Program-made: the position numbers and the translations under genes | Assembly (NCBI RefSeq): GCF_000819725.1 | Contig: NZ_CDDH01000056.1 | Location: 1 to 64,000 of the forward strand | Reading direction: 5' to 3' | Source: Aeromonas australiensis | Lineage (GTDB): Bacteria; Pseudomonadota; Gammaproteobacteria; Enterobacterales; Aeromonadaceae | DNA: 64,000 nt | Shown: positions 32,806-42,061 of the stretch, in pieces | Position numbering within the stretch: the first letter of the stretch is position 1 | Layout: each line of letters opens with the position of its first letter | Notes under the pieces: generated by a model | What the model saw: only the letters and a program-made list of their open reading frames with translations | Told to the model about the DNA's origin: nothing | Databases searched by the model: none

Positions 32806-35082
32806 TTACTGACTGGCCAATTTTTTGGTAAGCCAGTAACTAATATCATTTGGCAGGTACGCTATTTTAACAGCTCTTTTTGAACGCACCGATCCTGGTC
32901 CATCACGATAGTAATTTTTGGGCTTACTCGAATCCGTTTTATAGCCAAAATTCTTATTGAGGAACGACTCTAAAAACCTAATTGGAATTCCCCTTTTAGA
33001 TGGAATGATAAAATGGTCTTTATTAAAGAATTTTTTTACTGCAATGAGTTCATGACCAAACTTAAATTTTCCATTCTCAATCCACGCTAGGAATTTACCT
33101 GCCTCATCACTACTGTAGCAATAATTCTCACTGAGTTTTAACTCATTGGCTAGCGATTTTATCATTGCAAATGTTATGGACTCTTGACTGTTATAATAGT
33201 CAGCCCCCCTATATACTGGAATGTTATTCGTAATTATTCTGCGAGAATTTCCTCTATCGTCAAATTTTATTAACCCCTCACTTAATTTCTCACCGTAAAA
33301 ATCCTCAATATCAAAAGCCTCCTGAGCATAAAATTCACTTCTATTTAATAACCCGCAAATTCGCTCCTCCTCTGTTTTCAACTCAGCTAACTCAAGCATT
33401 TTTTTATCACTAATCGTCATCTCAGGTAAAAGATAGCTAATTTTATAACCCTGTTGTTCAAGCATTGTTAGTAGGGTGAAATTATAATCCAAACACAATT
33501 TATGTTGAATAAACAATCGGTTAACCATATGCATTAATGTGGGGTTGTGGCAATACTCATACAAACGTTCAATAGAGTAATCACACCCCAACGCTGACAT
33601 CACCAACTCTGTAATGATATGATCGCTATTTTTATATACCCTATTTTTGCCACCAATGAGCGCTAAAAATGCATTATTAGCATTCCTCGCCCGGTGGACA
33701 AACTGCATAATATCATTAGGCTGAACGAGCCCATTTGAAATAATTGCAGTAAATGTTAGATCCTTATCTGTGAAACTAAATCCATTTTTCACAACTGGTG
33801 TAAAAATTGATACCAGTTTACTGCTAACATTTTTGTTTATAGCGCCATTAGGGTATTTACGAGCAGTGTCAGCATCGATTAATATTTTATTGGGTGTATT
33901 TATTGCATTTACCAAGACGTTAACATTTGATTTTTTTGCATTATGTGCCTCGTCGCTAAATACAATACATTTTTTGTCGCTTGATGCACGCTCATTGATT
34001 TTGTTTATAATATCTGGTTTAGTTGTTAAAAAGATTTCTGGCATCACTTTAGGTTTGGATGACCTATATACGAACACCTTCTTATTACTGAACTCAGCCA
34101 AATCAACCAAAAAATCAAATGAGTCCTGACTTAAAAACGCATCGGCAATAACAACCGTGCTGGCATCAGTAATAATTTTTTTGAAATTATCCATCCTTTC
34201 AATGTATTCATCAACTGAGACTCTCATGCCCAATTCTGAGTGCATTAAATTAAAAACATCCTCAAATTCATCTATAATCAAAATTTGGCACTTATCCCGG
34301 ATATGCTTATATTTTTTACTATATAAAATGCTCAGACTAACACCATAGACACCGGTTTCATTTTTGGGGGTATCTGTCTGGTAGTTTCGATTATCCAGAT
34401 TGTGATAAAGAGAATTATTGAAAGCTCGAGATGGATTTAAAAAAATAGGATGCATGCCATTATTCCCAGCCTCATCAAATGTGGGTATTAGGCAATTAGT
34501 TGTTTTACCCGTACCTGGTGGGGTAACAACTATGTGAATCCCAGGGAAGCGATCTAGACATAATCTTTCGTGACAAAGATCGATATTAGTTTCAGTAATA
34601 TTATCATTCTTAGTATAGAAATTGTGCGCCAAAGATACCGCGCTCTTTTTAGCAAACAAGTGTTTGTTTATAGCCTCGGCGATTCTAGTATGGAATCGAT
34701 TACTAGTTTGAGACCAAACATAATCAATTAGAGACGTCTGAGACATTATTTCTGGGCAAAAATGATGAGAGTTTAGCGCCACAAAATCAATTGCTTCTTG
34801 CTCCTCCACCTCATTTTTAGCATACCCGAGAAGCAGCAACCCTAGATTGACCTTGTTCGAACCTGGCTTAAACTCATGCCCATCCAGCACGACTGTGATA
34901 TTATAATCGAATGCAATTTTCACTGCATCAAATCCCGATTTATTGTCACTGATTAATCTTACTGAATTCCTAGACTCACCATCGCCAATAATTTCTACGA
35001 TTTTATCCCTCAGCGCGTTAGATTCATCAATCCCAAATTTCAACTGGCAGTTTTCGCCACAACTCAACACAATCATATCCAC
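32806..35082 (-). CDS. UL9/CyRepA1-like replication ATPase
   Basis: A 758-residue AT-rich gene product. Walker A PPGTGKTT lies at residues 188-195 and Walker B ILIIDEFEDV near 267-276, with a later VVIADAFLS strand and a motif VI-like FVHRARNANNAF. This order is like the herpesvirus origin-binding helicase fold and bacterial CyRepA1-type plasmid replication proteins. The C-terminal 250 residues are unrecognised. It may drive replication or plasmid-like maintenance of the excised element, or be a defence helicase. It is monocistronic, read against the GTPase-JAB genes. Confidence 0.55.
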   Translation of the reverse strand: MDMIVLSCGENCQLKFGIDESNALRDKIVEIIGDGESRNSVRLISDNKSGFDAVKIAFDYNITVVLDGHEFKPGSNKVNLGLLLLGYAKNEVEEQEAIDFVALNSHHFCPEIMSQTSLIDYVWSQTSNRFHTRIAEAINKHLFAKKSAVSLAHNFYTKNDNITETNIDLCHERLCLDRFPGIHIVVTPPGTGKTTNCLIPTFDEAGNNGMHPIFLNPSRAFNNSLYHNLDNRNYQTDTPKNETGVYGVSLSILYSKKYKHIRDKCQILIIDEFEDVFNLMHSELGMRVSVDEYIERMDNFKKIITDASTVVIADAFLSQDSFDFLVDLAEFSNKKVFVYRSSKPKVMPEIFLTTKPDIINKINERASSDKKCIVFSDEAHNAKKSNVNVLVNAINTPNKILIDADTARKYPNGAINKNVSSKLVSIFTPVVKNGFSFTDKDLTFTAIISNGLVQPNDIMQFVHRARNANNAFLALIGGKNRVYKNSDHIITELVMSALGCDYSIERLYEYCHNPTLMHMVNRLFIQHKLCLDYNFTLLTMLEQQGYKISYLLPEMTISDKKMLELAELKTEEERICGLLNRSEFYAQEAFDIEDFYGEKLSEGLIKFDDRGNSRRIITNNIPVYRGADYYNSQESITFAMIKSLANELKLSENYCYSSDEAGKFLAWIENGKFKFGHELIAVKKFFNKDHFIIPSKRGIPIRFLESFLNKNFGYKTDSSKPKNYYRDGPGSVRSKRAVKIAYLPNDISYWLTKKLASQ

Positions 35083-35790
35083 CTCATTTAGTTTTTATAA
35101 TAATATGGTGGCGTTTTTCAACGCTACATTTCTATTATAGTTATTAAATATTTAAATACTTCTCTAGCATTCACACCCAAAATTTGGCGTAGGTATGCTC
35201 CTTAGAGACTTTTTAATCTCTTGGAAGAATTCATAAATATAAATTATGTATCTACATACACTGACTGGTATGTACGAAATGAACGATATGCTGATTCCAA
35301 TGCGTTTGCAATAGGGCAAATAAAAATATCTTGACTTTTCTCTAAATTTATTAGTTAAACATTATAATTGAGCCCTAAAATGGCAAAACTATCTATAAAC
35401 TCTAATAATTTGGAGGTGTGGCAAGAGCTCTATCTGAATAGCCGATGCGATACAACGGCCACTACACAGCGATGTAGTATGAGGAGCTAGTGACAAGAAC
35501 GATCTTTGACGCGATTTATTGTAACTGGTGTGGATGCACCACTGTGGTGCAAAACTCAAAGGCGTAGCCCGAACCGAACTACGATTGATTTATAGATAGG
35601 CAATATGTATGAGCATTCCTCGCTCTGCGAGAACGAAACCATTTTCAATTAAAGGGCGAGGGAATAGTATGTTTATCATCCCCTCACCCTTCAAGTAAAA
35701 GCATCCCTAATAAACTGCTCGTTTTACTGCTGCGAAAAATCTCTTAGAACAAATGGTTGAAAAGATGCATTCGCATCGTGGTCATATAAC
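35083..35790. repeat. Intergenic region holding a diverged copy of the structured repeat
   Basis: No gene is supported in these 700 bases. Positions 35521-35700 carry the same succession as the repeats at 45421 and 45682: TGCACCAC/GTGGTGCA (35535-35551), CTCGC/GCGAG within TTCCTCGCTCTGCGAGAA, and a final hairpin near 35656-35695. The last stem here is AAGGGCGAGGG/CCCTCACCCTT instead of GAGAGGG/CCCTCTC, so the stem is kept while its sequence changes. Confidence 0.65.
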
Positions 35791-37041
35791 CTACTGCTTC
35801 GCAACAATCTTGCCAGTGGTGTTATCTAACCGATACTGAGAGATAGAGCCATCAACGATGTACTGAATTACATCCATAGCTGTCTCTATAGGAACACAAA
35901 ACCACTCCTTCGGAGTATATACCTGTCCACCGAGCCCCTTTAGTTTTACATTGAGACGTCGTGAGGAAAGAAAACCATGAACTAAAGCCTCCAGCTTTTG
36001 CGCATTGAGATTGAAACAATGGTTGGTCGCAACTATTTGAACCGGAGCCTCCAGAAATGTACTGTCCAGCTCTGCATTTTTGATCCGCTCTTCCACCGAT
36101 GTTTCAGTGAACCCAATCTTGTAGAGATTCGGCTTATATGGAATGAGAGCAGGATCTGTACTCAGTGTTTTGAGGATATAAACAACCCCGGTCGGCACTG
36201 TATCCAAAGATGGCAGCAATGATTGCCCATTGAGCTGAGCTTTTCGACCTTCGTTATCTCGAACCAAACCATGGGTCAATGACTGATAGAGCATGTGCAT
36301 CTCAGTACCATTTTCAAACACCAGATAAAGCCTGGCATTGTACCCGCTATATTGCTCTAGGCGCTCCCCCACACTATCCACATAACCGATCACCCCATTG
36401 AGAATGAAGAAATCACCAGCAGCAATTTTCAACTTATGCGTGAAGCGTTCTAAACCAAAGGCTCCCGCCTTCAAACCATCATGGAAGGCAGTAAATAATG
36501 GGGCAAATCGGGGGAAATCACGGCACGGTTGACGCTGAGCAATCTCATCAGGTTGTTCTTTTTTCTCGCCAGAGATATGCCGCAAGTTGAAGATGTCAGG
36601 TTCATCAAAGTCGAGTAACCCATCATCGTCATCGGCAAAAATATCAGCAAGCGAAGTCACCAATTCAGACTTGCTTATGCACGTTTCAGGCTCAACCGCA
36701 GTAGCTAAATAACTCTGTTCTAGAGCTGTTTCGCCTCGGTTTAACAGACCGAATTTATCCTGCGCCTGCAAATGATCGCACTGGGCGGGATTTGCCAAAA
36801 TCCCCTTAAGTCGTCTTGCCAGCAGCTTCTCCTCGAGCTGCGCACCACTTCCCTCATCCGGTAACCGGCCATGTAGCTCATAGAATGCAGTGATTTCAGC
36901 AAACTGTGCGCTGGCGAGATCGATGGGAGCCGCTTTGGCTTTCAACGGTTGAACATCCAGCAACCCCAGGTCATCCTCTTCACCGAGGATATCTCCCAGG
37001 CTCGATTTAGTGGCGAGCCTGGCTGTCGATAAGCGGATCAT
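35791..37041 (-). CDS. GIY-YIG nuclease (T5orf172-like)
   Basis: A 416-residue protein whose C-terminal third is a GIY-YIG-type nuclease: GVVYIL at 285-290, LYKIGFTETSVEERIK at 306-321 with the conserved Arg, and KLEALVHGFLSSRRL with the metal-binding Glu. Residues 1-270 are an acidic accessory region without known motif (EEDDLGLLD and FADDDDGLLDFDEPDI repeats). It begins one base after the helicase gene stops and is third in a methyltransferase-helicase-nuclease operon. It is therefore the likely DNA-cleaving part of a restriction-like system. Confidence 0.82.
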   Translation of the reverse strand: MIRLSTARLATKSSLGDILGEEDDLGLLDVQPLKAKAAPIDLASAQFAEITAFYELHGRLPDEGSGAQLEEKLLARRLKGILANPAQCDHLQAQDKFGLLNRGETALEQSYLATAVEPETCISKSELVTSLADIFADDDDGLLDFDEPDIFNLRHISGEKKEQPDEIAQRQPCRDFPRFAPLFTAFHDGLKAGAFGLERFTHKLKIAAGDFFILNGVIGYVDSVGERLEQYSGYNARLYLVFENGTEMHMLYQSLTHGLVRDNEGRKAQLNGQSLLPSLDTVPTGVVYILKTLSTDPALIPYKPNLYKIGFTETSVEERIKNAELDSTFLEAPVQIVATNHCFNLNAQKLEALVHGFLSSRRLNVKLKGLGGQVYTPKEWFCVPIETAMDVIQYIVDGSISQYRLDNTTGKIVAKQ

Positions 37042-37042
37042 C

Positions 37043-39061
37043 TTAACGTCCCTGTGCAGCCATCTGTTGTTGCTTCATCTTGCGTATAAAGGCTAACGCT
37101 TCCGCATAGCGCATCTCAATCGGATCACTCGCATTAAGCGATGGCTCACGCCCATGTTCCTGTTTGAACTGCTTGATCTTGGGCCAGAGGATCACCGCCT
37201 CTTCTTCAGATACCTGTGATTTGGTTGCACTTACCGCCTGTTGAATCGTTTTCAGCATGACTGCGGTGACCTGCTTGGACAGGATCTCATAAGCACCGTG
37301 GAACGGATTAACTGTATCGATCAGGTCAATATCCAGATTGTCGATGCATAGGAACTTCTCACCCATTTTCAAAAACTGTTTACCCGCCACACCACTTCCA
37401 GTGCTGCCATCCTGATGACCTGCTTCACTACCTAAATCGACGTCCGCACCTTCTGGCAAGTCTTTGCCATCAATCAAGCCTCCCTGTTGGTTGATCAATA
37501 TGGTTTGCAGCAATCCTTGCCGTACCTGTTCCTGCTCTTCCTCGCTCAGTTCCGGGTAGAGGGTCTGGATCACTTGAGGCAGCGCCACCTGTGTCACGGC
37601 TTCAATTGGCGTGGTATCTGTGATCGCCTCTTTCACCACCTGCTCTTTGGTTAAAAGCGCAGCCATCAACTCATTCCTGTCACCGTTCAAAATGTCCAAT
37701 ACCTTCTGAGAAACGGGTGTGGCCGTAGTGTCATCGATAATCAGGGTATTAGGCGGCAGTGGGGTGCCATCCCATTGCGAACGGGGCTTGAACTGAATGC
37801 TGGGAGCGAGGATTTGCTCCATCAACAGTGAAGTGGTGATTGCTTTGAGCATATTGTTTACAGATGCCCGAACATCCTCATCTTGCGCATCAGGTTGGGC
37901 GATCAGATTGGTAAACTGGGCATGCCTCTTGCCTTTGCAATCACGGGTAGCACGACCAATGATCTGCACAATCTCGGTCAGCGAGCTGCGATAACCAATG
38001 GTCAACACATGCTCACAGTAAGGCCAGTCAAACCCCTCCTTGGCCATTCCTAAGGCAATGATGATGTCCATATCATCGGCATGTTTGATATCTCGTAAAT
38101 AGGCCTGAACTTTTGGGCGTTCAGTGGCATTGTCATCTACCAAGTTGGCCACTTTCAACATCCGCCCATCTTTGGCTGTGATATGCAAAATGCCCGATTC
38201 CGGGTCACGCATGGCAACCTCACCCAACACGTCAAGAATGGCATCTACCTCACCGTGCTTGTCCTTGGTCGATTCACCTGAATTGACGTTAGGGATATGG
38301 ATGATAGTTTTCTTGCTGGCATCAAGCACATCAGGCAAAGCATCGATATAACGCCCCTGATAAAAGTGATAACCGATGCCAAGGGATTTCAGGTACTGGT
38401 AGCCATTGAGTTGTTCGTAGTAGGTGTAAGTGACCTTGGTAAACTTGGCCTCATCCTCTGCGAGCAGGATCGGAACTGTATCTCCTCGGAAATAAGACCC
38501 CGTCATCGCGACAATATGGGCGCACGACTCATTCATCAGAACATCGATCAGGCTCCCCAATCGGTTATCACCATCTGCGGACACATGGTGAAACTCATCG
38601 ATGGCCACAACACAGTCGTTGAAGACGGCCACTGGTAACTTATCAAACGCAAACCGCAGAGTGGCATGGGTGCAAACCAAGATCCGATCATCACCACTCA
38701 TAAAGCGCTGAAAAGCGTTGACCTTTCCGCTGTCACTACCATCAACACAGAGATTGTTTTCCGGGCTTACCACCCAATCGGCAAAAAAACCATGTTCGGT
38801 TAACTGCGTATTCTGGAAAGATCCACCGATGGACTTTTCTGGCACAGCTACTATCACCTTGCGCAGCCCCTGACGCTCTAACTTGTCGAGCCCCAGAAAC
38901 ATCAAAGCACGAGACTTGCCGCAAGCAGGCGGTGCCTTAATCAACAAATACTGGCTATTACGCTCGGCAAACGCACGCGCCTGCATCTCGCGCATCCCCA
39001 TTTCATTTAAGCTGGCACTCTGGCCTGTCTGGCCATACTCGACATGCAACAAATTGTTCAT
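37043..39061 (-). CDS. Superfamily 2 DEAD/DEAH-box helicase
   Basis: A 672-residue SF2 ATPase. Walker A APPACGKS is at 43-50, the DEFHH box at 155-159, AMTGSYF forms motif III, and the second RecA domain holds GMAKEGFDWPYCEHVLTIGY and QIIGRATRD (motif VI). The C-terminal 250 residues are unassigned and probably contact the partners. The ATG at 39061 follows GGAAGGATTCACG and is preferred to an upstream frame. It lies 57 bases behind the methyltransferase and directly before the GIY-YIG gene. Confidence 0.88.
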   Translation of the reverse strand: MNNLLHVEYGQTGQSASLNEMGMREMQARAFAERNSQYLLIKAPPACGKSRALMFLGLDKLERQGLRKVIVAVPEKSIGGSFQNTQLTEHGFFADWVVSPENNLCVDGSDSGKVNAFQRFMSGDDRILVCTHATLRFAFDKLPVAVFNDCVVAIDEFHHVSADGDNRLGSLIDVLMNESCAHIVAMTGSYFRGDTVPILLAEDEAKFTKVTYTYYEQLNGYQYLKSLGIGYHFYQGRYIDALPDVLDASKKTIIHIPNVNSGESTKDKHGEVDAILDVLGEVAMRDPESGILHITAKDGRMLKVANLVDDNATERPKVQAYLRDIKHADDMDIIIALGMAKEGFDWPYCEHVLTIGYRSSLTEIVQIIGRATRDCKGKRHAQFTNLIAQPDAQDEDVRASVNNMLKAITTSLLMEQILAPSIQFKPRSQWDGTPLPPNTLIIDDTTATPVSQKVLDILNGDRNELMAALLTKEQVVKEAITDTTPIEAVTQVALPQVIQTLYPELSEEEQEQVRQGLLQTILINQQGGLIDGKDLPEGADVDLGSEAGHQDGSTGSGVAGKQFLKMGEKFLCIDNLDIDLIDTVNPFHGAYEILSKQVTAVMLKTIQQAVSATKSQVSEEEAVILWPKIKQFKQEHGREPSLNASDPIEMRYAEALAFIRKMKQQQMAAQGR

Positions 39062-39117
39062 CGTGAATCCTTCCGAATAATGGTGACACAACGCAGACCC
39101 TCAGCCTGCGTCATTGA

Positions 39118-41814
39118 TCAATTTCCGACGAGAGCCTCGTAACGAGCCAAGAGGCAACTTAAACGGTCTGCCGCATCTTTGAATGGTCGATCGCGGTAAA
39201 GGCGATCAACCGCGCTGTCGAGCGCCTGATGGGCAGCCAATAGCTTGTCGGGCATGAGATCCGGGTCGTATAGCTTAGCCAGGGTGTCGCCAGTAAACTC
39301 TGCTCGCGTCAGCAAGACCTCTTCTGCTAAACGCTCTATTTCTTGGCGTTGGGCATCCCTGACTTCCGGCCAGGGGAATGGGTTGTAAACGACAGAGGAT
39401 GAATAGCGATAATCACTTTTTAAACGCCCAGCAACCAAGCGCATCCAATCGTTGTGTAGCAATGAAGATAGGATACCAAATTCATACAGCGTGCCATTCG
39501 GTATTATGTAGTTCAGATTTGTTGAAATCACATCGGCATTGAAAAAGCCAAGTGGAACATAGGTTCTACGCTCAGAAGACACGCTAGGTACAAGAATATA
39601 ATTTCCAGAACGAGGTTGACTAACCTGTATAAATAGATGTGGTGACTCTGCCATTTTTAATGCTGCCGGATGCCCAGCTTTTATCCTCAGCTTACGGATT
39701 TCATCAGTTCGTTTTCTAACCTCTGGCATTGCCAATAAATCATCTTCTGTTGCATCTACTAGCCATAGGCACCAGCGGTCTTTACCATTAAGAAATTCTG
39801 ACGCGCCCAGAACTTTTCTAACCCACTTTTCAGATAGAGGTTCGCGAGCTATCAAATCATCTCGCTCTTCAGTGGTTAAAAATAAGTTTCCACCATCTGT
39901 CGGTTTATTTCCAAAAAGAAGTGATGGTACCCCATTAACCAGCGGTTTATTTGGTGTTCCGATAGCAACGTTACTGCCTTCCAGCAGGTATGGACTGATG
40001 TTTTTCACCTGTTTACAATGCCACTCTCCATTTATCCTCTGATAAAGTAAACGCTGTTTTTCTTGTACAGTTAATCCAATAACCACTACGTGTACGGCGG
40101 CTTTGTCACGAGCATTGTTTGCCCATGCAAATGTTGGATAAGCAAGTTGAATGTTCAAACCAAGCGAGAAAATGGCAGGCCACAGTGTTGAAACTTGCTC
40201 TCCTTGACATATTGAGTTTGTTGATACTAATGCCAGTTCCGCTTTTGATTGTTGAATATATTGAGCTCCTTTCCAAAACCAACAAGCCACATAGTCGAGA
40301 TAGCCGAGAGCTTTGAATCCATCAAAAACTGCCTGCATATCTGCTTTTTGCTCTTCACTACGCCCCAGAGTGCCTAAGAAGGGTGGATTCCCGATGATGT
40401 AAACCTCATCCTCCCTCCCCTTTGGACATACCTGGTTCCAATCCAGCCGCAGGCTATTGCCACTGTGAATATTACCGCTTTCACGCAAAGGGAGTGCCGG
40501 GGGAGCAAAACCAAACTCCTGCTGCCACAGGCTGTTAAGCTGGTGCTCGGCCAGCCACAGCGACAGCCGGGCAATCTCACATGCAAAATCGTCGATTTCG
40601 ATGCCGTAAAATTGCGACAGATGCAGCCCACTCATGGCAAATCCTTGCGGATCAACTTCCTCCAATGCCTTGATCACTGCCATCTCAAGCTTGCGTAGCT
40701 CCTTATAAGCCACGATCAAGAAGTTACCCGAGCCGCAGGCTGGGTCGAAAACCTTGATTTTGCCCAGCCGCACCAATAACGCTTGCAACCCTCTAGCACG
40801 TTTACTCGTTACAACCTGTAACTGTTTATCAAGTTCATCCTGCAACGAATCAAGAAACAGCGGCTGAATCACCTTCATGATATTGCTGTAAGAGGTATAG
40901 TGCTGGCCAAGACGACTGCGCTGTTCTACGTCGATGACGGCCTGGAACATACTGCCGAAGATGTCAGGATTGATCTCGCTCCAATCCATGGTGCCGCATT
41001 CAAGCAGGATCCGGCGGCCTTTCTTACCCAGTTCCGGGATGGGTTGATCTGACGAAAACAATCCGCCATTGACGTAGGGGAATGCCGTCAGATGCACAGG
41101 CAAATTTTGCCGCTTAGCACTGCCTGGTTCGCTGTTGAGCACCGTGAACAATTGATCGAGGAAGAAGTCCAGATCACGACCATCTTCCTCTGTGTAGCTC
41201 TGGATGGCAGAAGTAAACTGCCCTTTGGCAAAAATGCCGGTATCTTCGGCAAATAGGCAAAACAGCAAGCGAGTCAAAAAGACGTTCAGAGCGTGGATGT
41301 CAGCAGGCTGGCTAAGGTCATTTTGAGTGCGAATCAGGTCAAACAGCTTGCCCATTTTCTCGGCAGCTTTGACATCGGCCGGGTTTTCGCTTCTCATGAT
41401 GGCTTTTTCCAGTCCGACCAGTGGCAGGAAGAAACCATAGTTGCTGTGCAGCTCCTCAAGCTCAATATCGAGCAACTCTTTGCTTAAAGTATCCCACGCC
41501 AGAAACCGGATAAAATCTGTGACCAACACAAATCGGATCTTGTGTTTAGCAATAGCAGGATCGCTTAAGCGAGCATCCAACAAGGCATTCAGGTCTGCTC
41601 TCTCTACTGTTGGCTGGAAGTAAAGCTTGTTCTTGAGCGCAACATGACCTGCTTCTTTTGCTAAATTTCTCGGGTCATCGCCATTGCGAATTCGTGAGAC
41701 AGTGGCTTTGGGGAAACCGAACACTGTCAGAAAGCTGTATATAAATTCATCGACATCTAGCTCTTGAGTCAGTTGTTCGAGCTGTTCGAAAATTTTCGCC
41801 TGATTGACGGCCAT
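39118..41814 (-). CDS. N6-adenine DNA methyltransferase (MmeI/YeeA-like, class I)
   Basis: An 898-residue DNA methyltransferase. The SAM motif FDPACGSGNF is at 356-365 and the catalytic NPPF at 476-479, the order of gamma-class adenine methyltransferases. The N-terminal 130 residues look like the front part of MmeI-type fused restriction enzymes (FGFPKATVSRI, RFVLVTDFIRFLAWDT), but no D-ExK nuclease core is visible. The C-terminal part (600-870) probably recognises the DNA target. It heads the operon with the helicase and GIY-YIG genes, which may supply the missing cleavage activity. Confidence 0.85.
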   Translation of the reverse strand: MAVNQAKIFEQLEQLTQELDVDEFIYSFLTVFGFPKATVSRIRNGDDPRNLAKEAGHVALKNKLYFQPTVERADLNALLDARLSDPAIAKHKIRFVLVTDFIRFLAWDTLSKELLDIELEELHSNYGFFLPLVGLEKAIMRSENPADVKAAEKMGKLFDLIRTQNDLSQPADIHALNVFLTRLLFCLFAEDTGIFAKGQFTSAIQSYTEEDGRDLDFFLDQLFTVLNSEPGSAKRQNLPVHLTAFPYVNGGLFSSDQPIPELGKKGRRILLECGTMDWSEINPDIFGSMFQAVIDVEQRSRLGQHYTSYSNIMKVIQPLFLDSLQDELDKQLQVVTSKRARGLQALLVRLGKIKVFDPACGSGNFLIVAYKELRKLEMAVIKALEEVDPQGFAMSGLHLSQFYGIEIDDFACEIARLSLWLAEHQLNSLWQQEFGFAPPALPLRESGNIHSGNSLRLDWNQVCPKGREDEVYIIGNPPFLGTLGRSEEQKADMQAVFDGFKALGYLDYVACWFWKGAQYIQQSKAELALVSTNSICQGEQVSTLWPAIFSLGLNIQLAYPTFAWANNARDKAAVHVVVIGLTVQEKQRLLYQRINGEWHCKQVKNISPYLLEGSNVAIGTPNKPLVNGVPSLLFGNKPTDGGNLFLTTEERDDLIAREPLSEKWVRKVLGASEFLNGKDRWCLWLVDATEDDLLAMPEVRKRTDEIRKLRIKAGHPAALKMAESPHLFIQVSQPRSGNYILVPSVSSERRTYVPLGFFNADVISTNLNYIIPNGTLYEFGILSSLLHNDWMRLVAGRLKSDYRYSSSVVYNPFPWPEVRDAQRQEIERLAEEVLLTRAEFTGDTLAKLYDPDLMPDKLLAAHQALDSAVDRLYRDRPFKDAADRLSCLLARYEALVGN

Positions 41815-41998
41815 TAGTGGTCCTAAGATGTTTGTTGATTATTTTTTGCCTAACCCTGACACTTCATCAATCACGTACAAAGTTGCCTTGAGTAAGCCAC
41901 TTATACTCTATGGATGGAGACTGTAATGACAGGGCTCAAACAAATTCTCTATATCATAACTCTACTATTTAACTGGGAGTCAATCAACTACACACTAA

Positions 41999-42026
41999 AA
42001 ATGGGCGTTAAGCTACACGCCCATTT
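41999..42026 (-). terminator. Terminator of the Sel1-repeat gene
   Basis: AAATGGGCGT and ACGCCCATTT pair around an eight-base loop about 35 bases past the Sel1 stop, and a T-run follows on the minus strand. Confidence 0.75.
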
Positions 42027-42061
42027 ATAAAACATCCTCAACACCCAATTTAAAATGGTAG

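Noticed and set aside
35791-41814. DISARM or BREX assignment for the methyltransferase operon
   Set aside because: The hallmark genes (drmA, drmB, drmC; brxC, pglZ) are missing.
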